Part shown: one piece after another, positions 1 through 6,813 of the stretch
How positions within the stretch are numbered: position 1 is the first letter of the stretch
Layout of the letters: every line of letters starts with the position of its first letter
Source: an uncultured Clostridia bacterium
GTDB lineage: Bacteria > Bacillota > Clostridia > Oscillospirales > Acutalibacteraceae
Assembly (NCBI GenBank): GCA_945221685.1
Contig: CALYNN010000020.1
Location: forward strand, 1 to 14,434
DNA: 14,434 nt
Direction: 5' to 3'
Notes under the pieces: generated by a model
The model's input: only the letters and a program-made list of their open reading frames with translations
Told to the model about the DNA's origin: nothing
Database searches by the model: none
Position numbers and translations under genes: made by a program

Positions 1-611
1 GCGTGAACAGAGCCCTCGTAATTGCCCGTACTGGGTGAAGCAACAGGCTGAGGAGCAATAATAACTGCTTCGGGGTCCTGTGCCCATACGCCTGCAAGCT
101 CACTGCCCTCCGCCTTGTATTCGATTTTTACATCGCTGTCGGGATTTATATTGTTTTCTGTTAAAATGTAGTTAATTATGTATTCGGGATTTGAACCCTT
201 GCCGGTGGTGTAAATTGTTCTGCCCTTAAGGTCGGCAACCGAATTAATTTCCGCACCCTTGTTGTTAAGAACAAATAAAACACCCTTGGTGTTTACGGCG
301 ATTATTTTAATTCCGCCGTTTGTTTTGTTATAAAGGCTGACCGCAAGATTTGTTGAAACAGCGGCAATATCCGCCTCGCCCTTTGCGATTTTGGATACAA
401 CCTCGTCGGGCGCCGCCGCAACGGTGAAATTATAGCTTTCACCGCCTACTCCGTTTTCAGCGTCGTTCATCATTTGTACCGCGCCTACTCCGGTGGGACC
501 GCTTAAAACATATGCGTTAACATCAATTTTTTCCTGCTGCTTTACGGCAGAGCAGGCGGCAAGTGATAATACTGTAATTAACGCCAAAAATACGCTTAAG
601 ACCTTTTTCAT
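1..611 (-). CDS. ABC transporter substrate-binding lipoprotein, C-terminus cut by window edge
   Basis: About 203 residues are visible before the gene runs off the left edge. The N-terminus is a lipoprotein signal: Met-Lys-Lys, a hydrophobic core, then a LAAC lipobox with the lipidated Cys at residue 20. The mature part has the look of NMT1/SsuA-type periplasmic binding proteins: repeated Val/Ala-rich strands, a segment reading GEADIAAVSTNLA, and VADLKGRTIY followed by a GKGSNPEY stretch, typical of this fold's second lobe. It would capture a small solute outside the membrane for an ABC importer; the ligand cannot be told, and no permease or ATPase is visible. The ATG is one base after the stop of the Crp/Fnr gene, with a GGGTGA ribosome site inside that gene's end, so the two are almost certainly cotranscribed. 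Confidence is high for the family and low for the substrate. Confidence 0.85.
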   Translation of the reverse strand, partial: MKKVLSVFLALITVLSLAACSAVKQQEKIDVNAYVLSGPTGVGAVQMMNDAENGVGGESYNFTVAAAPDEVVSKIAKGEADIAAVSTNLAVSLYNKTNGGIKIIAVNTKGVLFVLNNKGAEINSVADLKGRTIYTTGKGSNPEYIINYILTENNINPDSDVKIEYKAEGSELAGVWAQDPEAVIIAPQPVASPSTGNYEGSVH

Positions 612-612
612 T

Positions 613-1221
613 TTACTTCACCCTTATAATTTGATTATTTCTTTCAACAAGTCCGTTTTCGGTCAGCTCGTCCATAGCTCTGTAAAGGCTTGTTCTGCCG
701 ATTGAGGTCATTCTTGCCAAAGATTTCATATCGCTGATTTTAACAATATTGTTTTCGTCTGCATTACTGCGAAGAAAAAGATATAGCTTCTGCGCGGCTC
801 CCTTGCAGGTGTATAGCTTTATTTTTTGGTTGAGAAACCGTATTCTGCCGGATAAAAAGGTTATGTAGTTCAGCGAGACAGCAGGGTATTTTTTAAATAT
901 TTCCCCAAGCCTGTCTTGGCTGATGAACAAAATGGTACAGCTTGTTTTCGTAACGATTTTGCTGATGTATTTTTCACCTGCGCCGAACATTGACGCGGCG
1001 CCGAAAACATCGCCCTCGCCAAAGCTTCTTTCCGTAACGCTGTCAGAAACCGCCTCTGCCTTGCCCTCAAGGATTATTCCCAAGGCGTTTTCAAAGCAAT
1101 CGGCGTTGTAAACAGATTCTCCCTTCTTATAGCAAATCCTGTTGTTAAGTGAGGCTGCTATTTCATTTTTTTCTTTTTCGCTTAATCCGTCAAACAAAAA
1201 TAGATTTTCAATATTATACAT
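613..1221 (-). CDS. Crp/Fnr-family transcriptional regulator
   Basis: This 202-residue protein has the Crp/Fnr layout. Residues 1-115 form a cyclic-nucleotide-binding-like beta-roll (for example ILEGKAEAV, then FGEGDVFGAASMFGAGEKY). A long dimerisation helix follows around 118-145, and a C-terminal winged helix-turn-helix at about 162-202 includes SLARMTSIGRTSLYRAMDELTENGLVER. It lacks an Fnr-style N-terminal cysteine cluster, so oxygen sensing through Fe-S is not supported; its effector is unknown. The start is the ATG preceded by GGTGA. It heads an operon with the lipoprotein binding protein and has a near-consensus promoter with an 18-bp palindrome just downstream of the -10, suggesting autoregulation. 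It lies immediately downstream of the hydrogenase operon terminator, but no copy of its palindrome was seen at the hydrogenase promoter, so a link to hydrogenase is not shown. Confidence 0.9.
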   Translation of the reverse strand: MYNIENLFLFDGLSEKEKNEIAASLNNRICYKKGESVYNADCFENALGIILEGKAEAVSDSVTERSFGEGDVFGAASMFGAGEKYISKIVTKTSCTILFISQDRLGEIFKKYPAVSLNYITFLSGRIRFLNQKIKLYTCKGAAQKLYLFLRSNADENNIVKISDMKSLARMTSIGRTSLYRAMDELTENGLVERNNQIIRVK

Positions 1222-1235
1222 AAAATCACCGCATT

Positions 1236-1253
1236 GTGTTCCAATTGGAACAC
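1236..1253. promoter_or_regulatory. 18-bp perfect palindrome, likely Crp/Fnr operator
   Basis: The sequence GTGTTCCAATTGGAACAC is its own reverse complement over all 18 positions. It starts four bases downstream of the -10 hexamer of the regulator's promoter, so it covers the expected transcription start. A bound dimer there would be expected to block transcription, so negative autoregulation is the simplest inference. Crp/Fnr dimers bind two-fold symmetric sites, which fits, although the half-site TGTTCC differs from the classic TGTGA of Crp and TTGAT of Fnr. Confidence 0.75.
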
Positions 1254-1257
1254 TTTT

Positions 1258-1286
1258 ATTATATCCTTTTTATATTCCCGTGTCAA
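1258..1286 (-). promoter_or_regulatory. Sigma-A promoter of the Crp/Fnr-transporter operon
   Basis: On the minus strand a perfect TTGACA (1281-1286) is separated by exactly 17 bases from a perfect TATAAT (1258-1263). This is the full sigma-70/sigma-A consensus and predicts a strong promoter unless it is held down, which the adjacent palindrome could do. Confidence 0.9.
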
Positions 1287-1290
1287 TAAA

Positions 1291-1323
1291 AATAAAAAAG
1301 GAGCTGATTTTCGTCAGCTCCTT
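1291..1323 (-). terminator. Rho-independent terminator of the hydrogenase operon
   Basis: A 10-bp perfect stem (1298-1307 with 1314-1323, AAGGAGCTGA against its complement) closes a 6-base loop. On the minus strand it is followed by a T-rich run at 1297-1291. It lies eight bases after the stop of the catalytic subunit gene, so it ends the hydrogenase operon just before the Crp/Fnr promoter begins. Confidence 0.92.
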
Positions 1324-1330
1324 AAAGGCT

Positions 1331-3079
1331 TTATATGCCGTATTTTTCTCTTGGCTTATAGGTGGTGTGTAAAGCGTGGTGTGCCTTTGGTCCGCCGAAG
1401 CCGTCAAACCACTCGCTGTAAAGAGTCTTAATAACAGGCGATTCGTGAGACATACGCAGGGTCATCGACTTATCTTGGTCGTAAAGTGCCTTTGCTCTGA
1501 CTGCCTTTAAATCAACAGTATCACGAATATACTGCGGCTGAATAGGTTGACCGCCGCCGTTTACACAGCCGCCGGGGCAACCCATAATTTCAATAAAGCT
1601 CCAGCCCTTTGGATTGCCTGCCTTAAGCATATCCATAACAACCTTTGCGGCGGCCGCGCCCGAGGCTACTGCAACCTTAAGCTCCTGACCGCCGAGGCTT
1701 ACGCTTGCCTCCTTAAGTCCCATAGTGCCGCGGATTGCTTCAAGCTCCAATGGCTCCGTTGCGCCGTTAAGCCAAGCATTAGCAGTTCTTACAGCCGCCT
1801 CCATAACTCCGCCTGTTGCACCGAAGATAACGCCGGCGCCTGTATCGTCGCCCAAAGGACTGTCGAATTCCTCGTCGGGCAGTGCCGCAAAGTTAATTCC
1901 GAAGCGGTTAAACATTCTGCTGATTTCTCTTGTGGTCAGTGCAATGTCAACATCGGGATAGCCGGAAGCCGATTGGTCATCTCTGCCGATTTCAAATTTC
2001 TTTGCAGTACAGGGCATTACGGAAACGCTTACAATATTTTTAGGGTCAATACCCATTTTTTCGGCGTAGTAGGTTTTTATAACTGCACCTGCCATCTGCT
2101 GAGGAGATTTACAGCTTGAAAGGTGCTTGAGCATATCGGGATAATAGAACTCGCAGAATTTTACCCAGCCCGGTGAGCAGGAGGTAATCATCGGCAAAGT
2201 TCTGCCGTTTTTAATGCGTTCAACAAGCTCGTTAGCTTCTTCAACAATAGTCAAATCTGCGGCGAAATCCGTATCAAAAACCTTGTCGAAGCCAAGACGG
2301 CGAAGCGCCGCAACCATTTTGCCCTCGGCGTTTGTGCCGATTGGCATACCGAAGCATTCACCGATTGTTGCTCTGATTGACGGAGCAGTCTGCACAACAA
2401 CAAATTTTTCGGGGTCGGCAATTGCTGACCAAACCTTGTAGGTGTCGTCCTTTTCCGTTAACGCTCCCGTAGGGCATACGGCGGTGCACTGACCGCAGGA
2501 AATGCAGGGAGTTTCGTTAAGCGGAAGTCTAAAGGGTTGACCGATAGAGGTGTCCATACCTCTGTCGTTAGGGCCGATTACGCTTACATATTGTTGCTCG
2601 CAGGCGGCAACACATCGGCGGCAGAGAATACATTTGTTGTAATCTCTTATAAGATGCGGTGTGCTGGTGTCTTTTTCGTAATGAGGCTTCTCGCCGTCAA
2701 ATCTTGAATGATCAACGCCGTAATCAAAGCAAAGCTTTTGAAGCTCGCAGTTTGTTGAGCGTATGCAGGAAAGACAGTTTTTGTCGTGTACGGAAAGTAT
2801 AAGCTCAAGGGTAGTTCTTCTGTAATGCTGAATTTTTTCGGTGTTGGTCAGCACCTCCATGCCCTCGGATACAGGATATACGCAGGAGGTAACAATTTTA
2901 AAGCCTCTGCCCTCGTTTGCTTCAACAATACACATACGGCAGGCGCCGATTTCGTTAATGTCCTTCATATAGCAGAGAGTGGGAATTTCTATTCCGGTGT
3001 GCCTGGCGGCGTCAAGAATAGTGGAGCCCTTCGGTGCTTTAACGGGCATACCGTTTATTTTTAAATTTACCATTTCCAT
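1331..3079 (-). CDS. hndD: [FeFe]-hydrogenase catalytic subunit (HndD/HydA type)
   Basis: This 582-residue cytoplasmic enzyme reduces protons to H2 or oxidises H2 at the H-cluster. Domains in order: an N-terminal [2Fe-2S] domain (Cys36, 47, 50, 66); a His-Cys [4Fe-4S] site (His98, Cys102, 105, 111); two ferredoxin-type [4Fe-4S] motifs (CILCRRCVAAC and CISCGQCTAVCPTG, about 150-205); then the H-cluster domain. The H-cluster loops read TSCSPGW (Cys301, Ser302), MPCTAKKFE (Cys357) and IMGCPGGCVNGGGQP (Cys501, Cys505). Loop 1 has Ser where the monomeric clostridial enzyme has a second Cys. The domain set and length match subunits of multimeric NAD(P)-linked, often bifurcating hydrogenases. It is the last gene of the operon, 14 bases after the NuoF-like gene. 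A GGAGGAG ribosome site seven bases before the first ATG fixes the start. Maturases HydE, F and G are not in the window. Confidence 0.95.
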   Translation of the reverse strand: MEMVNLKINGMPVKAPKGSTILDAARHTGIEIPTLCYMKDINEIGACRMCIVEANEGRGFKIVTSCVYPVSEGMEVLTNTEKIQHYRRTTLELILSVHDKNCLSCIRSTNCELQKLCFDYGVDHSRFDGEKPHYEKDTSTPHLIRDYNKCILCRRCVAACEQQYVSVIGPNDRGMDTSIGQPFRLPLNETPCISCGQCTAVCPTGALTEKDDTYKVWSAIADPEKFVVVQTAPSIRATIGECFGMPIGTNAEGKMVAALRRLGFDKVFDTDFAADLTIVEEANELVERIKNGRTLPMITSCSPGWVKFCEFYYPDMLKHLSSCKSPQQMAGAVIKTYYAEKMGIDPKNIVSVSVMPCTAKKFEIGRDDQSASGYPDVDIALTTREISRMFNRFGINFAALPDEEFDSPLGDDTGAGVIFGATGGVMEAAVRTANAWLNGATEPLELEAIRGTMGLKEASVSLGGQELKVAVASGAAAAKVVMDMLKAGNPKGWSFIEIMGCPGGCVNGGGQPIQPQYIRDTVDLKAVRAKALYDQDKSMTLRMSHESPVIKTLYSEWFDGFGGPKAHHALHTTYKPREKYGI

Positions 3080-3093
3080 CTTTATTCTCCTCC

Positions 3094-4914
3094 TTACTGC
3101 TTCGTAATTGCATCAAATTTGCAGTTGGAAATACAAACGCCGCATTTAATGCACTTATCGGGTACAATTTCGTATGAGGAAAGCTTGTGATTGGGAGCAG
3201 TATAATTTGTCGGAATAATAGTTCCGACAGGGCAGTTCCTTGCACACATTCCGCAGCCTATACACTTGTCCTTATCAATAACAAAGTGAAGCAGATTTTT
3301 ACAAACACCGGCAGGGCATTTTTTGTTCTGCACATGAGCAATGTATTCGTCGCGGAAAAATTTCAGCGTTGCTAAAACAGGGTTGGGAGCAGTTTGACCC
3401 AGACCGCACTGGGCATTTGCCTTAATATAATAGCAAAGCTCTTCAAGTCGGTCAATATCCTCCATTGTGCCGTTGCCCATTGTAATCTTTTCAAGCATTT
3501 CAAGAAGTCTTTTTGTTCCTACGCGGCAGGGAGTACATTTGCCGCAGGACTCGTCAACCGTAAATTCCAAAAAGAACTTGGCAATGTCAACCATACAGGT
3601 GTCCTCATCCATAACAATAAGTCCGCCCGAACCCATCATACATCCGATAGCCGTAAGGTTGTCGTAGTCTATTTCGGTATCAATAAGCGATGCAGGAATA
3701 CAGCCGCCTGAGGGACCGCCTGTTTGAGCCGCCTTGAAGCGTTTACCGTCGGGAATTCCGCCGCCTATATCTTCAATAATCTGGCGTAGAGTTGTGCCCA
3801 TAGGAACCTCAACAAGTCCTGTGTGGGTGATTTTACCGCCAAGGGCAAATACCTTTGTACCCTTTGATTTTTCAGTGCCGATTGAAGAAAACCACTCTGC
3901 ACCGTTAAGTATAATTTGAGGAATGTTTGCAAAGGTTTCAACATTGTTTTCAACGGTGGGCGAATTGTAGAGTCCCTTTACCGCAGGGTACGGAGGACGG
4001 GGCCTTGGCTCACCGCGGTTGCCCTCTATTGATGTCATAAGCGCCGTTTCCTCGCCGCAAACAAATGCGCCTGCGCCAAGTCTTATCTCTATATCAAAAT
4101 CAAAGCCTGAATCAAATATGTTTTCTCCAAGCAAGCCGTACTCACGAGCCTGGTCAATGGCAATTTGGAGTCTGTTAACCGCAATGGGATATTCGGCACG
4201 AACATAAACATAGCCCTTTGTTGCACCGATTGCATAGCCTGCTATTGCCATAGCTTCAATAACGCAATGGGGGGCGCCCTCTAAAACGGAACGGTCCATA
4301 AATGCACCGGGGTCGCCCTCGTCGGCATTGCAAACAACATATTTTTGCCGTGCCTTGTTGGGAGCGCAAAGTGCCCATTTAAAGCCGGTGGGGAAGCCAC
4401 CACCGCCTCTGCCCCTTAAACCTGAGTCGGAAACGCATTTGATTACATCATCGGGACTCATTTCGGTTAGTGCCTTGTTTAACGCCTGATAACCGTCTCT
4501 TGCAATGTATTCATTAATATTTTCAGGGTCAATAACACCGCAGTTGCGAAGCACTACTCGGTTTTGAGAACGGTAAAACGCCGTTTCCTTAAGGGTTACA
4601 TATTTTGGGTTTTTAGGCTTAACCTTGCCTGTGTCGGCATAAACAAGTCTTTCAACAACGTGACCCTTTAAAAGATGCGACTCAACAATTTCCTCAACAT
4701 CCTCCGGCGAAACCCTGCTGTAAAAGGTGCCGTCGGGATATACAATTACTACCGGACCTAAGGCGCAAAGACCGAAGCAGCCTGTTTGAACGATTTTTAC
4801 CTCGTCTTCAAGTCCGTATTCCTTAATTTGCTTTTTAAATTCGTCCTGAATTTTTTTGCTTCCCGAGGAGGTACATCCTGTACCGCCGCAAATCATTATG
4901 TGTGAACGCGTCAT
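3094..4914 (-). CDS. hndC: NuoF-like hydrogenase subunit (HndC/HydB), NAD(P)H and flavin binding
   Basis: This 606-residue diaphorase subunit passes electrons between NAD(P)H, FMN and iron-sulfur clusters of the hydrogenase complex. Residues 1-90 form a thioredoxin-like [2Fe-2S] domain (Cys9, Cys14, then a GCFGLC pair near 46-50). The NuoF core follows, with FMN motif GRGGGGFPTGFKW and NAD-site region CNADEGDPGAFMDR, a SLBB segment, and the NuoF [4Fe-4S] motif SCGKCTPCRVGT with its distal Cys in ANAQCGLGQ. The C-terminus carries two ferredoxin clusters, CIGCGMCARNCPVG and CIKCGVCISNC. Such proteins are proposed to be the flavin bifurcation site in HydABC/HndABCD complexes. Its ATG overlaps the TGA of the preceding gene by four bases, indicating translational coupling. 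All expected ligands appear present. Confidence 0.95.
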   Translation of the reverse strand: MTRSHIMICGGTGCTSSGSKKIQDEFKKQIKEYGLEDEVKIVQTGCFGLCALGPVVIVYPDGTFYSRVSPEDVEEIVESHLLKGHVVERLVYADTGKVKPKNPKYVTLKETAFYRSQNRVVLRNCGVIDPENINEYIARDGYQALNKALTEMSPDDVIKCVSDSGLRGRGGGGFPTGFKWALCAPNKARQKYVVCNADEGDPGAFMDRSVLEGAPHCVIEAMAIAGYAIGATKGYVYVRAEYPIAVNRLQIAIDQAREYGLLGENIFDSGFDFDIEIRLGAGAFVCGEETALMTSIEGNRGEPRPRPPYPAVKGLYNSPTVENNVETFANIPQIILNGAEWFSSIGTEKSKGTKVFALGGKITHTGLVEVPMGTTLRQIIEDIGGGIPDGKRFKAAQTGGPSGGCIPASLIDTEIDYDNLTAIGCMMGSGGLIVMDEDTCMVDIAKFFLEFTVDESCGKCTPCRVGTKRLLEMLEKITMGNGTMEDIDRLEELCYYIKANAQCGLGQTAPNPVLATLKFFRDEYIAHVQNKKCPAGVCKNLLHFVIDKDKCIGCGMCARNCPVGTIIPTNYTAPNHKLSSYEIVPDKCIKCGVCISNCKFDAITKQ

Positions 4915-5297
4915 ATTTTACCCTCCTCGTTTGCCTTTTCTTTCAGTAAGTATTCGTCGATTATTCTACCGCCTTTGATATGCTCGTCAACTATGCGCTC
5001 TGCCATTTCGGCAGTTACATTTGCATATACGGCAGTTTTAACCGAATCCTCAATAATTTTTACTACGGGGTTACAGCCTACCTTGCTGACTCTTGCCTCT
5101 TGAGTAACAATTACCCTGCCGCTTAAGCCCTCGTCCTCAACCTTTTTAACTATAGCCTTAAGAATGTCGCGGGCGCCTGCAACAATTCCGCTGTTGCCCA
5201 TACCAACTATAATGCGCGTTTCATAATCGCTGGTGCGAATTGTAACGCTGCTTTTGTATTTATCTCGTATAGCGTTAAGCTCTTGTACAGATTTCAT
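4911..5297 (-). CDS. hndB: HndB-like small subunit, thioredoxin-fold ferredoxin without its cluster cysteines
   Basis: This 128-residue protein sits where hndB lies in hndABCD operons and matches that family in pattern: MKSVQELNAIRDKY at the start, RIIVGMGNSGIVAGAR near 28-43, and a C-terminal ERIVDEHIKGGRIIDEYLL. HndB-type proteins usually hold a [2Fe-2S] cluster with Cys in the CGI-AGAR loop and a TGCxGxC-type pair. Here the first is Ser36, the second region reads TQEARVSKVGCNP, and Cys75 is the only cysteine, so no normal cluster can form. A structural or docking role is inferred. The start is the ATG with GAGAGGT upstream. A longer reading frame would begin 57 bases earlier, inside the preceding gene, and lacks support. 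It overlaps the next gene by four bases. Confidence 0.82.
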   Translation of the reverse strand: MKSVQELNAIRDKYKSSVTIRTSDYETRIIVGMGNSGIVAGARDILKAIVKKVEDEGLSGRVIVTQEARVSKVGCNPVVKIIEDSVKTAVYANVTAEMAERIVDEHIKGGRIIDEYLLKEKANEEGKI

Positions 5298-5322
5298 ATT
5301 ATTTACCTCTCTGCCGATATTA

Positions 5323-5820
5323 TCAGTCTTCGTATTTTGCAAGAACACCGGCACTGTCGTCTGCCGTAAGCCGTCCGTAAACTTCGGCGTTTACCGTAAG
5401 CACGGGGCCTAAACCGCAGTAACCTATACAACGGCAGGCGGTAAGGGAAAATTTGCCGTCGGGCGTACATTCGTCAATACCGATTCCGAGCTTTTCCGTT
5501 AAGGCGTCAAGTAAGGTTTGAGAGCCCTTAACATAGCAGGCAGTGCCCATACAAACCGAAATATTGTATTTTCCCTTTGGCGTAAGAGAAAACTGAGCGT
5601 AAAAGGTAGATACGCCGTAAACCTTTTCAAGAGGCACATCCATACCCTCGGCTATCATTTTTTGCACCTCAATAGGTAGATAGCCGTAAATTTCCTGTGC
5701 CTCCTGCATAACTGCCATTAAACGACTTTTGTCATGCTTGTTGGCATTAATAACCTGTGTCAGTGCCTTCTCCTGTTCTGGAGTGCCTTTAAAAGGCAGC
5801 GAGCTGATTTTCTTTTGCAT
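5323..5820 (-). CDS. hndA: NuoE-like [2Fe-2S] hydrogenase subunit (HndA/HydC)
   Basis: This 165-residue protein is the first gene of the operon and the NuoE-like partner of the NuoF-like subunit. A helical N-terminal part (about 10-75, with LMAVMQEAQEIYGYLP and VYGVSTFYAQF) precedes a thioredoxin-like [2Fe-2S] domain. The four ligands are visible as CMGTAC and CRCIGYC, the usual C-x4-C and C-x3-C arrangement. It relays electrons near the FMN site in the cytoplasmic complex. A GGAGG ribosome site precedes the ATG by about ten bases. Upstream lie a Rex-like box and TATAAT elements. The length is typical for the family. Confidence 0.94.
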   Translation of the reverse strand: MQKKISSLPFKGTPEQEKALTQVINANKHDKSRLMAVMQEAQEIYGYLPIEVQKMIAEGMDVPLEKVYGVSTFYAQFSLTPKGKYNISVCMGTACYVKGSQTLLDALTEKLGIGIDECTPDGKFSLTACRCIGYCGLGPVLTVNAEVYGRLTADDSAGVLAKYED

Positions 5821-5849
5821 TAATGTCGAACCTCCGTGTTTTTGTTATA

Positions 5850-5867
5850 TTGTTAAAATTATAACAA
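5850..5867. promoter_or_regulatory. Rex-like operator of the hydrogenase operon
   Basis: The 18 bases TTGTTAAAATTATAACAA match the clostridial Rex pattern TTGTTAA-N4-TTAACAA at all fixed positions but one. The site lies 30 bases before the first hydrogenase gene, overlaps one TATAAT hexamer (5858-5863, minus strand) and sits just downstream of another. Rex is a repressor that lets go of DNA when NADH is high, and it controls hydrogenase and fermentation genes in clostridia. The Rex assignment is by motif only; no rex gene lies here. Confidence 0.75.
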
Positions 5868-5876
5868 TAAAAGTTT

Positions 5877-5896
5877 AGTCAAAAGGCATTATATCA
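5877..5896 (-). promoter_or_regulatory. Candidate promoter region of the hydrogenase operon
   Basis: Reading the minus strand, an extended -10 TGATATAAT occupies 5896-5888, with only a weak -35 (TTTATT) 17 bases upstream. A TTGACT at 5882-5877 could alternatively act as -35 for the TATAAT at 5863-5858, but the spacer would be only 13 bases. The extended -10 is the better candidate. It would place the start of transcription about 15 bases before the Rex-like box, so Rex would act as a block in the initially transcribed region. Confidence 0.55.
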
Positions 5897-5957
5897 TATC
5901 ATTGATAAAAAATAAACAAAATTTAACATAATTACTTAAATTTTTTATTATTAATGT

Positions 5958-5999
5958 AAAAAAATCAGTCAGTGCGTTGTTGCACCGACCGATTTTTTT
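5958..5999 (-). terminator. Rho-independent terminator of the metallophosphoesterase gene
   Basis: An 18-bp stem (5958-5975 with 5982-5999) closes a 6-base loop and is flanked by A and T runs. Two of the pairs are A-C mismatches if transcribed from the plus strand but G-U wobbles from the minus strand, so it is built for the minus-strand transcript. It follows the phosphoesterase stop by about 40 bases and insulates the hydrogenase promoter from read-through. Confidence 0.88.
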
Positions 6000-6038
6000 G
6001 CTTTAGGCTATCGTAAAGATAAACTTTATAGTAAACCG

Positions 6039-6503
6039 TTATTTTAGGTGACAGGGCAGCAGGGCAATCTGATCGCCTACAATATCTATCATACCGTAAT
6101 TACCGTCGGCGGCAGAGCCGGGGTTCATAATTGCAAGCTCCTTTCTGTACTCCGTATATTGAGTATGGGTATGACCGAAAAGTACAATATCCGCCCTTCT
6201 GTTTTCCGCTTCCTTAATAAGCGCTTCATATCCGTGCTTAACATAAAACGGATGACCGTGGGTAAAAAATATTTTTTTGCCTGCAAAATTTATTTCCTTA
6301 TAAAGCGGCTTTGCTGAATACCAATCGCAGTTGCCTGCAACTATCTCAATTTTCAAGTCGGGGTACAGCGCCGTAACATCTTCAATATCGTCCTCGCCGT
6401 CTCCTAAAAAAATAAATAAATCGGTGTCCTTCATATGCGTTTCAACAATATCAAACAGGTTCCTTTTATTTCTGTGGGAATCAGACATAACCGTAATTCT
6501 CAT
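6039..6503 (-). CDS. YfcE/MJ0936-type metallophosphoesterase
   Basis: This 154-residue protein carries all motifs of the small YfcE-like calcineurin-fold phosphodiesterases in order: DSH near residue 8, GDGEDD near 35, GNCD near 58, THGH near 81 and GHTH near 111. These bind two divalent metals and cleave phosphodiesters; the natural substrate of this subfamily is mostly unknown. It has no signal or membrane segment, so it is cytoplasmic. It is a single-gene transcription unit, with its own promoter overlapping the start of the divergent gene and its own terminator. The AAGGAG ribosome site lies about ten bases before the chosen ATG; another ATG four bases upstream is out of frame. Confidence 0.92.
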   Translation of the reverse strand: MRITVMSDSHRNKRNLFDIVETHMKDTDLFIFLGDGEDDIEDVTALYPDLKIEIVAGNCDWYSAKPLYKEINFAGKKIFFTHGHPFYVKHGYEALIKEAENRRADIVLFGHTHTQYTEYRKELAIMNPGSAADGNYGMIDIVGDQIALLPCHLK

Positions 6504-6539
6504 TCATAAATCACTCCTTGTCGGCATAGATTATATTAG

Positions 6540-6568
6540 ATTATACAATAAAGAGGAGACTATTTCAA
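6540..6568 (-). promoter_or_regulatory. Promoter of the metallophosphoesterase gene
   Basis: On the minus strand TTGAAA (6568-6563) and a perfect TATAAT (6545-6540) are spaced by 17 bases. A second TATAAT copy lies ten bases downstream (6535-6530), part of a short direct repeat of GATTATA. The -35 hexamer touches the ATG of the divergent plus-strand gene and the promoter covers that gene's ribosome site. Confidence 0.72.
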
Positions 6569-6792
6569 TGAATAACAACTATTTTAATAAAACAAACGGC
6601 AAATCAAAAATTGATGTTGATAAAATGAAGCAGGCGGCAGAGCAGGGAAGGCTTGATGATTTTATAAGCCAAAATCTTTCATCCGAAAACGCGGCAAGGC
6701 TTAACGAGATTTTAGGCAGTAAGGAGGAAACGGAAAGGCTTTTATCGTCGCCTCAGGCACAGGAGCTTATGAAAAAGCTGGGCATTAAGTAA
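6568..6792 (+). CDS. Small acidic helical protein of unknown function (first of three)
   Basis: This 74-residue soluble protein is predicted to be mostly helical. Its central part reads MKQAAEQGRLDDFISQNLSSENAARLNEILGSKEETERLLSSPQAQELMKKLGIK, given here in short as an N-terminal Asn-rich start and a C-terminal SSPQAQELMKKLG tail. I do not recognise a named domain. The start is the ATG after AAGAGGAG with an eight-to-ten base gap; the frame stays open further upstream, but that part overlaps the divergent gene and has no ribosome site. It begins a run of three short co-directional genes with gaps of about 21 and 0 bases, implying one operon and perhaps a shared function. Confidence 0.72.
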   Translation: MNNNYFNKTNGKSKIDVDKMKQAAEQGRLDDFISQNLSSENAARLNEILGSKEETERLLSSPQAQELMKKLGIK

Positions 6793-6813
6793 TTTTTTTG
6801 AAAGGCTGTGAAA

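Noticed and set aside
1547..2119. A 190-codon open frame on the plus strand opposite the hydrogenase catalytic gene
   Set aside because: It has no ribosome site and lies wholly antisense to a gene with intact conserved motifs, so it is a by-product of that gene's codon use.
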